Assembly (NCBI RefSeq): GCF_905404315.1
Contig: NC_066269.1
Coordinates: 15,258,501-15,322,500, forward strand
DNA length: 64,000 bases
Origin: Leptidea sinapis
Lineage: Eukaryota; Arthropoda; Insecta; Lepidoptera; Pieridae
Direction: 5' to 3'
In this document: one piece after another, positions 51,015 through 60,936 of the stretch
Layout of the letters: each line of letters opens with the position of its first letter
How positions within the stretch are numbered: position 1 is the first letter of the stretch
Made by a program: the position numbers and the translations under genes
The notes under the pieces: model-generated
What the model saw: only the letters and a program-made list of their open reading frames with translations
What the model was told of the DNA's origin: nothing
Database searches by the model: none

Positions 51015-52782
51015 TATTACGCTCTGTACCGATCGGTGGCAGATCACTGCCCTGGTTCAATGCGTCAGTTAAAGCAGCATCTGACTGCAAAAAACAGGGT
51101 ATCGAACTTGGGTTGAGGCACTGGGCTCAAAGGATCTGAACTGTATAGTTCTAAAGAGGAAATATAACCGTACCTCCAGATTCTTTAAGCGGCAAATCAC
51201 CCGTGTGAAAGCACGTTGTCAAAATCGGCGAGCCGATTTCCAATTACCCGACTGGAACACGCAAGTTCTGGTCGTTGTCGAAAGTTGCTCGTGGTAACTT
51301 CAACCAGCCCTCCCTGCCGCCGTTGCACATGAGGAATGACACTCTGGCCTATACGGCAAAAGAGAAAGCCGATCTCTTGTGCACTCTTTTCGCCTCCAAC
51401 TCGACTCTTGACGACAACGGAAAAACACCGCCGACCATCCCGCGGTGTCAGAGCTCTATGCCTGAAGTACAGTTCAGACAGAAAACTGTTAGGCGAGCTC
51501 TGTTTTCGTTGGACGTCAGGAAGTCGAGCGGGCCGGATCGCATTTCTCCAATCGTGCTTAGAACGTGTGCCCCTGAGTTGACGCCGGTGCTAACGCGTTT
51601 ATTCCGGCACTCTAATCAAAAGGCGTAGTCCCTGACTCGTGGAAGTCAGTCCTTATCCATCCGATCCAAAAAAAAGTAGACAGTTCGGATCCGGCAAACT
51701 ACAGGCCTATTTGTTTTACCTCCCTGCTCTCCAAAATCATGGAGAGCATAATTAACCACCAGCTCTTGGTATACCTAGAATGTTGGACATCTCCAACATA
51801 AATTGGTATGCAGACGACAGCACTGGTGTTGCCGTATACACGGGCCATGCAGTTCTCGGCAAATCGTTGACCAGTTCCGGAAGATACTTGTGTATACCTA
51901 ACACATAGATGGGTGGCCGCTATTGAAAGCAAGGGGGAAAGCCTGGCAATTAGCCTGGATATAACGAAGGGCTTTGATCGTATATGGCACAAGGTGCTCC
52001 TCTCAAAACAATCCATCATTTGGGCTACCCGAGAGCTTATGCAAGTGGACCTCCAGCTTCCTCACTGGGCGCAGCATACAGGTCGTTGTCGACGGTTATG
52101 ACTTGAACACGAAGCCCGTGAACACTCGTGACTGTGTGCTATCTCCTACGCTGTTTCTTCTGCATATCAATGATATGTTGGACATCATTGGTACATCATC
52201 CAACATAAATTGGTATGCAGAAGACAGCACTGATGATGCCATAAACACGGGCCATCCAGCTCTCGGAAATCGTCGACCAGTGCCAGGAGATACTTTTGTC
52301 TTCTATCGAGTCCTCTCTTGAGAAGAGTCGCGGAATGGGGTGAATTGAACCTTATCAAATTTAACTCCTAGATAACTCAAGTTTGCACGTTTACCACTAA
52401 AACCCCCCTTTGTTTTATAACCGCTCATCGACAGCACTTCCCTTAAAGCCTCGCCTAGTATCGGAATACTGGGTCTGGAAATCTCGAGCAATTGCCAATT
52501 CCGTCTGGAGAGCAAAGCCAAATTGGCTTCGAAGAAGCTTGGTATCATTAATAGAGCACGGCAATTCTACACTCTACAAAGCGCAGGTCCGGCCACACAT
52601 CAAAGTGCTGTCATTTCTGGTCTGGCGTATCCCAGTATCAGCTCGATCCATTTGACCGCGTGCAACGCAGAGCAGCTCCAATTGTCGGGGACTCAGTACT
52701 CTGTGACGGCTCGATCACTTGTCGTTGCATAGAGACGTTCGCGTTGCTCCATTGTGTGTCTTCTACCGCATTTACCAACAAC
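51015..52782 (+). pseudogene. LINE-K ORF2, scrambled and frameshifted copy
   Basis: Readable blocks in order: VPIGGRSLPWFNASVKAA, GNFNQPSLPPLHMRNDTLAY, LFSLDVRKSSGPDRISPIVL, KIMESIINHQLLVYLE, [displaced INWYADDSTG-type block at 51780-51894], RWVAAIESKGESLAISLDIT, ESLCKWTSSFLTGRSIQVVV, LSPTLFLLHINDMLD, INWYAEDSTDDA, then the C-terminus (KLGIINRARQFYTLQSAG). The catalytic pair at its normal place is Glu-Asp (YAED, about 52220). Motif B is damaged (TRDCVLSP for a Pro-Gln-Gly type). Many frameshifts. 5' truncated, and the 3' poly(A) part is missing. Confidence 0.9.
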
Positions 52783-53290
52783 AGTCGCGCCATCATGGTG
52801 TCCCGGTGAAATCACAAAGTACCTGTGTATATGGGTGAAATATATCCCTGAGTGGTAACTAGCCTCACGTGGGGGTAAATCAGTGATTTTGTATACTAAG
52901 TACTGTAACACCTTTCTTAAAGATTAAAGCAGTGTATCTGTTACTCCATTGCTATTATTTATTCTATGGTTTTGGGCTAAATCTAATTCATTTATTACGT
53001 TCAAATATTCAGGTGAAAAAGTTCTCTGCATTCCATTTAAATAATAAAGTTAAATTTCCTCTGAGCTAGTATACAGCACTATATTACTCGCGATTCCATT
53101 ACTCAGGTCACACGTCACCTTCCTGCTTTGCTATTGGCACATACAAATTACAACTGAGGTTAGAAGCCAACTTCAAACTAATAGAATTTGTTATCAAGCA
53201 TCTAGAGAGACCTCGAACATTCGATGGCTAACGCAATCGATTCAATTTCGTCCATTCTAATAAAACACAATAGCTGTAGCGAGAAGACTG
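52783..53290. other. Unassigned sequence
   Basis: Nothing recognisable. Confidence 0.45.
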
Positions 53291-53701
53291 ACAGTTTAAT
53301 TTGGTAGCAGAACGTGGTTATAAACCACAGACAATTCCATAGATAGATAGAGAATCAATCTTAAATACAATCAGTGGGAGGCTGCTTTACACAGGATGCC
53401 GACTAGGTTATGGGTACCACAACGGCGCCTATTTCTGTTGTGAAGCAGTAATGTGTAAACATTACTGTATTTCGATCTGAAGGGCGCCGTAGCTAGTGAA
53501 ATTACTGGGCAAATGAGACTTAACATCTTATGTCTCAAGGTGCCGCTCAGAATTTTTGGGTTTTTCAACAATCCTGAGCGGCACTACTTTATAATGGGCA
53601 GGGCGTATCTATTAATATAAAAAAAGTTTTTGGTAGCACAGCGTGGTTTTAAACCTCAGACAAGTGCATTAGAGAAATAGAGAATCAATATAAAATACAA
53701 G
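53291..53701. repeat. About 75-bp direct repeat flanking RepA copy 11
   Basis: TTGGTAGCAGAACGTGGTTA ... AGAGAATCAATCTTAAATAC (53300-53370) and TTGGTAGCACAGCGTGGTTT ... AGAGAATCAATATAAAATAC (53630-53701) are roughly 80 percent alike. Too long to be a target duplication. Confidence 0.7.
53372..53625 (+). mobile_element. RepA copy 11
   Basis: CAGTGGGAGGCTGCTTTACA, GGGCGCCGTAGCTAGTGAAA, GTGCCGCTCAGAATTTTTGG / CCTGAGCGGCACTAC arms. The GACGAGCGCAGTTGTA segment is deleted, and it ends early (GGGCGTATCTATTAATATAA then A-run). Confidence 0.88.
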
Positions 53702-53937
53702 TTATTCACGTTAAAACAAAATATACTTGGTGTAGCTTTATCATATTTCTATATTTTGGTAATATTCTAACACATTCGATGGTCAGAGATTATGTCAAAA
53801 CATCAATTAATAACTCGCTTTAAATTTGTATGGTAAAGTCATGTGTAGAGGATTGATAGAAGTAGATTGACTGAATTGTAAAGTCCTAAATTAGATAACA
53901 GTATTGGGAAAGGTCGCCCTAGGTATAAATTCCACTG

Positions 53938-54219
53938 TCAGTGGGAGGCTCCTTTGCACAGGATGCCGGCTAGATTTTTGGTACAACATCGGCGCCTATT
54001 TATGCCGTTTCTGTCTGAAGGGCGCCGTATATGGTGAAATTATTGCGCAAATGAGACTTAACATCATGTCTCGAGGTGTCGAGCGTAGTTGTATTGCCGC
54101 TTAGAATTTTTGTGTTTTTCAAGAATCCTGAGCGGCACTGCATTGTAATTGGCAGGGTGTATCAAATACCATCAACTGAACGTCCTGCTCGTCTAGTCCC
54201 TCATTTTCATTAAAAAAAA
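53938..54219 (+). mobile_element. RepA copy 12
   Basis: AGTGGGAGGCTCCTTTGCAC, CGTTTCTGTCTGAAGGGCGC (lacks the AAGCAGTAATGT hairpin segment), both stem arms, CGTCCTGCTCGTCTAGTCCC and an A8 end. Confidence 0.88.
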
Positions 54220-54477
54220 CTGAATCGTGCGGATTCTATACATATCGGTGTATTATTACTGAAAAATTAATAAAAATAGCACACTGACTATTTTCTATTT
54301 ATTTTTGCGAAACAAACAGCTTTCGTTTAATAAACATAGATAATAAATATTTTATTGTAACAAAAAGATAAATAAAAGAGAAGCTTACAAAATAAAATGT
54401 ATCACTTACTGTAAGGATATTACAAATATTCTCTTAAAGATCACAGATAGTCTCCCAAAGAAAAAAATTAAGATTTT
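54220..54477. other. Unassigned AT-rich sequence
   Basis: Nothing recognisable. Confidence 0.4.
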
Positions 54478-54835
54478 CATTATTACAACACTAGAAATAA
54501 GGGATTACTTGTAACTAATTCTAGTAGGCTTCATAAGATACACAAAAGCTTTAAGGGTAAATGGATACACTTTTATAATAAAGTCAGCCACAGCCTGGGA
54601 CTAGATTATGATTATTTTATTGCAATACCAATGGCAGAACAATATTGTATATTTCATTAAAAAGAGCGCAAAAAAAGAATGCTGGGACAGTTTCTTGCAC
54701 CGCTTATTCTCTCTCAGAGTGCCATTTGTTTCCGAAGCGGTAGTTGTATATTGAAGAAATGGCAACAAAAAATATTCGTTAATTCCCACTACTACAAATT
54801 TTGAGAATATAAATGCCTTTTATGCTATTATTCTT
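54478..54835 (+). mobile_element. LINE-D1 3' end with internal deletion
   Basis: AACACTAGAAATAAGGGATT ... CTTCATAAGATACACAAAAG, then a jump from TAATAAAGTCAGCC to CACAGCCTGGGACTAGATTA that removes about 100 bp kept in the 9.0-kb copy. 3' UTR with AATGCTGGGACAGTTTCTTG. Confidence 0.8.
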
Positions 54836-55118
54836 TCGATAATTGAAATGAAAAATTACGAAATGTCTGTAATAATTACTATAAAAGGTGCAATCACATA
54901 TTGTAACAAAAATTTAGTACTATGAACAGAAATAAAATAGTATCAATAGATGTAAAAGTAACTGATGCTGCTGAATTCTTTATAAATACATTTCTAGCGT
55001 TAATAAATATAATTCTAGAATAATAATATTTTTTTAAGTTATTTATAAAGCGCGATATTTAAAAAATAACTAATGTATTACTCAACGTACTTATTTTGCA
55101 GGCAACATATAAAATATT
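54836..55118. other. Unassigned AT-rich sequence
   Basis: Nothing recognisable. Confidence 0.4.
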
Positions 55119-55738
55119 TTATCTACACCCATGCTTAGTGAATAGTGAATACGATCTTGACTTATTCAAGACGACACCATTTCAATTTAGACGTCAAGTA
55201 AATAAAAACTTTTAATTTATATAAAGCAAAGTAGGTTATATAATATTATATTAAATGTAGGTAAACGACTATTCACAATAAATAGTTATTATTTGTGAAA
55301 ACTTGTAAATAGCTATCTGCTGTATTATAGATTAATTTTTAATATGTATCTAGCTGTAAGTTTTCTAAAGTTGTAAAATAAAAAAATAAAATAAAATGCT
55401 TTAAATCCTCTATTGAAGATTCTAAAACACTTAGCTCGTTGCCAACATTAAAACACCCAATGTTCTTATAACCATTACATCATCCAAACGAGTGGTGTAA
55501 TGAAATTCAGTACAATATTAAATCATCCGTTTTCATAATAACACTCATTTGGATGATATTATGGTTACTAGGACTGGCTTTTTTAATGTTAGCAATAAGT
55601 TAACTGTTTCAGAATCTTCTATAGAGGATTCATATTATGGGTGTTGATAAAGTCTTGTATGCAACTGTTGATAATTAGGTATTAAAACACTCATGTGATA
55701 CTATAAACCCACATTCGTGTTTATAACCAACAGTTGCA
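55119..55738 (-). mobile_element. Pal2 copy 2, interrupted
   Basis: Inverted relative to copy 1. Palindrome 2 starts TTTATCTACACCCATGCTT (55119-55136), resumes at TTAAATCCTCTATTGAAG after the insertion, and ends GGGTGTTGATAAAG (55651). Palindrome 1 follows at 55660-55738 (TGCAACTGTTG ... CAACAGTTGCA). The spacer AGTCTTGTATGCAAC is the complement of the one in copy 1. No ORF. Confidence 0.8.
55137..55395 (+). mobile_element. 259-bp retroposon-like insertion in Pal2
   Basis: Flanked by ATGCTT at 55131-55136 and 55396-55401; copy 1 has this site once, so the ends are fixed by comparison. It ends in an A-rich tail (GTAAAATAAAAAAATAAAAT), as expected for LINE-mediated insertion. The body (GTATCTAGCTGTAAGTTTTC near the end) is AT-rich without an ORF. 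Its family is not identified. Confidence 0.75.
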
Positions 55739-56039
55739 TTAATAACTAATATAGAAACTATTGTACCTACCTGCTTACTAAAAAAAGGAAGGTGTCACAA
55801 ACAATTTCATACATAAGTTTGAATCCATATTTGTTATCGATCGATCCTAAACCGCATTTCAATCTGTCAGTCTTACATTCCAATCGAACAAATACAGCGA
55901 CCGTCATGATGCATCAATCGTTTATTCAAATTCCAAGTGAATTGTTTGATATATCAATCTCGAATCGCCAAATACATCTAATGTTTCAATTATTGTTATT
56001 TCCCATCATAGCTCTTAATAAACTCTGTATTTTAACAAC
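55739..56039. other. Unassigned sequence
   Basis: An open frame from 55792 runs into the LINE-K 3' end and shows no domain. Confidence 0.4.
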
Positions 56040-56175
56040 ATACACCTTCCTTAAAGGCCGGCAACGCTCCTGTGATTCCTCTGGTGTTGCAAGAGAGTAT
56101 GGGCGGCGGTGATCACTTAACAACAGATGACCCGTACGCTCGTTTGTCCTCCTATTCCATATAAAAAAAAAAAAC
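56040..56175 (+). mobile_element. LINE-K 3' terminal stub
   Basis: TACACCTTCCTTAAAGGCCG, GATTCCTCTGGTGTTGCAAG, GGCGGCGGTGATCACTTAAC, GCTCGTTTGTCCTCCTATTC, then A12: the last coding bases, 3' UTR and poly(A). Confidence 0.88.
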
Positions 56176-56959
56176 CTAGCTAAATTTTTCTCGCTTACTA
56201 CAAACCGTTATCTCATGAAAAAAAAAGGAGAAACTGTTAAATGCTATAACGTAGTAATAATAATAATACACTGACAAGTCGTAGAAAATCTAAAAACCAA
56301 TATATTCAGAAGCAAATGATAAAATTTACGATTTTGTCTAATTTGAAATTAAAATTTATTGATCATAATAGCCGTCGCATAACTTCAATTGTCGAAAAGG
56401 AATTCCATCTTGGAATATGTCTCTTCCTTGAAAATAATGGCTCGGATGAATATTAATATCAAGTCTGAATAGGGCTTCGTTTTAAGCATTACAAAGACAT
56501 TATCTGATCTTAAAAATCTTAGGAAATTATTTCATTCCATGGAAAGAACATTGAAATTATTTTCCTTATTAAATAAATAGCGACTGATGGCAGTGATATT
56601 TAAAAGTATAGGTAGGTTACGTAGACAACATTCGGTATTTGAAAATGATACACTAACGCACACATGAATAATTTAACATTGCAATAGCACACTAGATTAC
56701 GATTACACGTCAAAGAAGGATAGTAAATGCAACTATCGCAAGCAAAAAAGAGATAACTCTAATTTGCTAATTGCTTCGTATTTGTATACAAAAAATACAG
56801 TTAATTCATCAGATATGATTTTTTACCGTATACCGTGATTTATGCCTAAATTACGAATCATTCGTGAGTTCATGTAGTAAAAGCTATAAAGTAGTAAAAC
56901 TGCATTGAAATTAGGTAGATAATGTGTCATTGATTTTATAAAAAAATAATTGAATATTG
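56176..56959. other. Unassigned AT-rich sequence
   Basis: Nothing recognisable. Confidence 0.45.
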
Positions 56960-56994
56960 ATTATGGTATGGTATAGGGGCTCCTGTTTCCGCAA

Positions 56995-57852
56995 TTAGAC
57001 CACTAGCATGGGTCCATTTTGCGGGCAGTAATGGCCAGTTACTCCAACCAGCCTAGCTCTTTCCAGAAGTTCAGAACATTCCTGGGGTGTTCGCAGACTT
57101 CCTGGAGCGACCTCGTATTGGTTAAAGTTTTTGTCCGTTGGTTGGCCACCGGGCAAAAACCTTGCACATTCCAGGATTACGTAAGCGACAGTTTCGTCTT
57201 CGGCCAGACAGCCTCTGCACTTAGGACTGTCCGTTACGCCGATTGTGAAAAGGTGTTTGTTTAGTGATGTGTGACCCGTTAGGGTGCCCACCATTATACG
57301 GATGTCATGTCTGTTGAGACTGATAAGTCTACGTGTCAGTTTGGGCGACAGTGCGGGTATCGCCTCCTTCGACTGTCTACAGCTTGAGACATTTATCCAT
57401 CGGGTGTTGTGTTGGTCGTTGGTGAGAGAGCGTATCCATGAGCGCATTTGGCTGAAGGGCAGTGGCAGAAGTGGCAATGGACCAGTCACTAGATTTGCCG
57501 ATGCCCGCCTTGCAAGCTCATCCGCTGCATCATTTCCCAACGAACCGCTATGTCCCTTGATCCATTGCAGAGTTACCCGGTTATAACAGGCAACTTGTTC
57601 CAGGGTTTGGTGACACTCGTGTTTTAGTGCTGAGTTGTAGGTTCAGCTGTCCTTCAGCGCTATTAGTACCGCCATACTGCCAGAAAGAATTCTGATTCTG
57701 TGGCCATGTACTTTTCTTCTTAATATTGCGCTGGCGACTTCCTTGATGGCTACGCACTCACATTGGAAGATGGAGCTGTGTGTTCCAGTAGCCATTTTCG
57801 AGCCGGCTGTGTAAATTCTTATTTCATTTACACCTGACCGGTCAGCATATTT
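56995..57852 (-). pseudogene. R1/I-type ORF2, RNase H and C-terminal domain
   Basis: Decoded from about 57850: IYTAGSKMATGTHSS (the first catalytic Asp of the usual 'TDGSK' is Ala), QCECVAIKEVASAIL (Glu present), LSGSMAVLIAL (the usual second Asp is Gly), an in-frame TGA after ALKDS, then LQWIKGHSGSLGNDAADELA (last Asp present). The 57540-56995 frame adds the LINE C-terminus with LTGHTSLNKHLFTIGVTDSP, KCRGCLAEDETVAYVILECA (Cys-Cys...His-Cys-like block) and ends VGVTGHYCPQNGPMLVV. Two of four RNase H acids are lost. Confidence 0.85.
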
Positions 57853-57861
57853 CTCACATAG

Positions 57862-59567
57862 CTAAATGTATATGTGATAGTTCTTATGAAAAGCATGTGT
57901 TTTAGGTATCTTGTCGCATGGTGCCTCACAGAGTGGATAGTCCTTTGTTACCTTATTCCAGAGATTATCTGTTAGGCAGTCTTCATTCTTCCATAGACCC
58001 AACAGCTTTAGACGTAGACTCGCCATTGTCGCTTCTTGTTGAAAGTGTATGTCGAGTGGTGTTAGCCCTAGAATAGTTTCAAGGGCGGAAGTAGGCGTGG
58101 TGCGCATGCATCCTGTTATGGCTGTGCAAGCCAGCCGCTGGAAACGCTGCAGCTTGGTTAGTACTGTCACAAGCTCTGTCCTGGGCCACCAAGCTATTGC
58201 TCCGTAGGAGATAATTGGTCTGATGACTGCTGTGTAGAGCCATCTGCTTATCTTTGGAGCTAGACCCCAGGTTTTGCCTATGAGTCTTCTTCACTGCCCG
58301 CAGATGATGCACGCTTTTTCCAGCTTGTGTTCGAGGTATTTATTCCAAAGCAACTTACTATCCAGTATGACCCTAAGGCATTTAACTTCTTTAGTAAGGC
58401 TTAGGTCGGTGTTGAACAGCTAATGTAAGATTACCAAGGCTGTGTTTGTTTGTGAATAGTATTAGCTCCGTCTTTGACGGATTAGCTGTAAGTTTGAGTT
58501 GCGCGCACCATTCTTCAAGAACCTTAAAAGCAGATCTCATGAGGCTACATAAGACGCTCTCAACTGGTTCTGTTATTAGAATGGCGAGGTCGTCAGCATA
58601 GCCCACCGTGTACAGTTTCTTTTTGTTTAGCCTTGTGATGAGCTCATCCACCACAAGGTTCCAGAGCAGTGGCGAGAGTACCCCTCCTTGTGGGCAGCCT
58701 GTTGCCACCACACATCTAGTACTGGTGTTCACAGTGAATCGTATCGCCCTATGCCTGTTGTTAACATGCTGTCTATCCACCCGGCAATTGTAGGATCTAC
58801 TTTATGATCGGCTAGCGCTCGGCCTATGCTAGAAAAGAGGTTTTGTCGAAAGAGCCTTCGATATCAATAAAAGCACCTAAGGTTGATTGTTTACGTGATA
58901 ATCCTTTCATTACTCTTGTAACATACACAATCAAGTGCGGATTCGGTTGATCTGCCCTGAGTAAAGGCGTGTTGGTTGGCATGAAGTGGTTTTTGTATGA
59001 GAGCATTTTCCCTAATATCCCTATCGCAGAGTCTCTCTAGAGTCTTCAACAAAAATGATGTGAGACTGATTGGCCTGTCCGATTTGGGGTTAGTATAGTC
59101 ACTTTTGCCGGGCTTAGGGATAAATACCACTTTTACCTCACTCCACTGGAGCGGTATGTATTTGTAGGCCAGGCATGCCCTGTAGATAGCAGTTAGATGT
59201 ACTGCTAGCGGCCCCATACCGCTCCATTGTAGCAGCCCTGGGAAGATCCCGTCCAGGGCTCCTGATTTAAATTTAAAATTCCCACGTCTGGTTGTTGGTG
59301 ATGCGGCATCCAGGAAAGTGAGTTTGCAGGAGTAGTTCGCAGGTCTCGGTGTCGGATTTGGTGTATGTGCCGTCAGATTTTTTCAAGCAACCTAGATTTC
59401 GCTCCGGGTCACGTGAAAGGATGTTTTTTACTTTATCCGCTTGGATTGTGGATTCAATGTTAGTGCAGAAGCGTCTCCAGCTTTCTCTCTTCCTTTCGCG
59501 GATGCGCCTCTTGAAACGGTATTGGGCCTGTTTGTATGTGTCCCAGTCGTCTGGTGCCCGGGTATGA
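57862..59567 (-). pseudogene. R1/I-type ORF2, linker and reverse transcriptase
   Basis: Linker: YKQAQYRFKRRIRERKRESW, then ADKVKNILSRDPERNLG. Reverse transcriptase: WSEVKVVFIPKPGKSDYTNP, RPISLTSFLLKTLERL, ANQHAFTQGRSTESAL, AFIDIEGSFDKTSF (motif A), GCPQGGVLSPLLWNLVVDEL (motif B), VGYADDLAILI (motif C, intact Asp pair), LKLTANPSKTELILF. Thumb: LTKLQRFQRLACTAITGCMR and ILGLTPLDIHFQQEA. At least four frame changes, so non-functional. Confidence 0.87.
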
Positions 59568-59584
59568 AAATTGATTATAATATA

Positions 59585-59642
59585 TTCAGTATATCCGTTG
59601 CTAATAATTATTTATACATATATTAGCAACGGATATACTGAA
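59585..59642. repeat. Perfect 22-bp hairpin, 14-nt loop
   Basis: Left arm 59585-59606 (TTCAGTATATCCGTTGCTAA plus TA) and right arm 59621-59642 are exact complements around an AT loop. It sits 18 bp beyond the truncated 5' end of the R1/I-type LINE. Confidence 0.85.
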
Positions 59643-59989
59643 AGGGACAGTGTTACTGAAAAAACTCCTACGTAAACAAATAGCACTCACTGTCTACATA
59701 TCCGATCCGCCGAACTCGATGTGACAAAGACGTGTTCGTCAAACAATATTTTACTTTTGTATATAATAATAGTATTAGTAGGTTTTTATTAAGTCTTAAC
59801 GTTATAGTTTTTTATGTAGTGCTGAAATTTCTTTGATATAATAATAAAATAGAAATCTTATTGAGTGTTATAGTTTTCTGTGTTGTGGTGACTTCTATTT
59901 TTACGCATACCGCTGCCTACTGCAGTACAAAGTGACGCGATTAATAACCAGTTCCGTATCAATACATTCCTGAGCACCAGCGTTGGCAA
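59643..59989. other. Unassigned sequence
   Basis: Nothing recognisable. Confidence 0.45.
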
Positions 59990-60498
59990 CCTTTTTTTTT
60001 TTTTATAGAATAGGAGGATAAACGAGCGTACGGGTCACCTGGTGTTAAGTGATCACCGCCGCCCACATTCTCTTGCAACACCAGAGGAATCACAAGAGCG
60101 TTGCCGGCCTTTAAGGAAGGTGTACGCACTTTTTTTGAAGGTACCCATGTCGTATCGTCCCGGAAACACCGCACAAGGAAGCTCATTCCACAGCTTTGTA
60201 GTACGAGGGATAAAGCTTCTTGAAAACCGCACTGTGGAGGACCGCCACATATCCAGATGGTGGGGATGATATCCTAACTTGTGGCGTGTCGTGCGATGGT
60301 GAAATTCGGCGGCAGGAATCAGGTTAAACAGCTCTTCGGGACACTGCCCGTGATAAATGCGGTACAAGACACACAATGAAGCGACGTCTCTACGCAACGC
60401 CAAGTGATCCAGCCGTTCACAGAGCACTGAGTCCCCGACAATTCGAGCTGCTCTACGTTGCACGCGGTCAAATGGATCGAGCAGATACTGGGGTGGAT
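59990..60498 (-). mobile_element. LINE-K, 5' truncated copy
   Basis: T12-14 run, GAATAGGAGGATAAACGAGC, GTGATCACCGCCGCCCACAT and C-terminal coding sequence up to about 60495. Nearly identical to 60937-61450, the same orientation 945 bp away. Confidence 0.92.
60053..60463 (-). CDS. LINE-K ORF2 C-terminal 136 codons
   Basis: Intact frame of the C-terminus: VQRRAARIVGDSVLCERL-type start (here MQRRAARIVG), VASLCVLYRIYHGQCPEELF, EFHHRTTRHKLGYHPHHLD, RSFIPRTTKLWNELPCAVFP and SCDSSGVARECGRR-stop. It lacks endonuclease and reverse transcriptase, so it has no independent function. The preserved frame shows the insertion is young. Confidence 0.8.
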   Translation of the reverse strand: MQRRAARIVGDSVLCERLDHLALRRDVASLCVLYRIYHGQCPEELFNLIPAAEFHHRTTRHKLGYHPHHLDMWRSSTVRFSRSFIPRTTKLWNELPCAVFPGRYDMGTFKKSAYTFLKGRQRSCDSSGVARECGRR

Positions 60499-60936
60499 TA
60501 TCTCTCTTAAGGATTACATACTAATCCATCTTAATATTTAAAAAACAGTAGTTGAAGTGTATGATCAATCAGATATACGTTTTATTTTTTATTTTTAACT
60601 AATTAAATTAGATTACACATGCCTGATGGCTTTAGACTACATTATTCCCGAATACTTATTTTTTTATTGACAGAACAGCGTCTGTCTGGTCAGCTAGTAA
60701 GCAATAATTATATACCACTAGCTGGCCCGACAGACGTTGTTCTGTATATAATAAGGAAAATAATGTTTTTATATGATTTTATCAATAATATATCATAACG
60801 TCAAAAATTACTTCGTAAAATATGCACCCTGCTGTCGTAATGAAATTGTTTCACAGCAGAACTGTCAAACCGTGCGCCAATAAATTCTCTCATAGAAATT
60901 ATGTATGAACACATCAAAGGAAAAACAAATTTGTTG
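60499..60936. other. Sequence between the two LINE-K copies
   Basis: AT-rich. Contains a head-to-head pair of RepC starts at 60671-60744 and otherwise nothing recognisable. Confidence 0.5.
60671..60744. repeat. Head-to-head RepC starts forming an inverted repeat
   Basis: CAGAACAGCGTCTGTCTGGT with CAGCTAGT (60671-60698) and ACTAGCTGGCCCGACAGACG with TTGTTCTG (60717-60744) are 28-bp arms with about three mismatches. Each arm is the 'CTAGCTGACCCG' start facing the other. Confidence 0.7.

Larger units (their letters stand above)
56960..59567 (-). mobile_element. R1/I-type LINE with RNase H, 5' truncated
   Basis: Minus-strand order: linker region (59567-59230), reverse transcriptase (59220-58390), thumb/connection (58310-57860) and RNase H plus C-terminus (57850-56995). 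The presence of RNase H after the reverse transcriptase sets it apart from the jockey/CR1-type LINEs here and points to the I superfamily (R1, LOA, I and relatives). The endonuclease part is absent. Several frameshifts. The only copy in the window. Confidence 0.85.
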
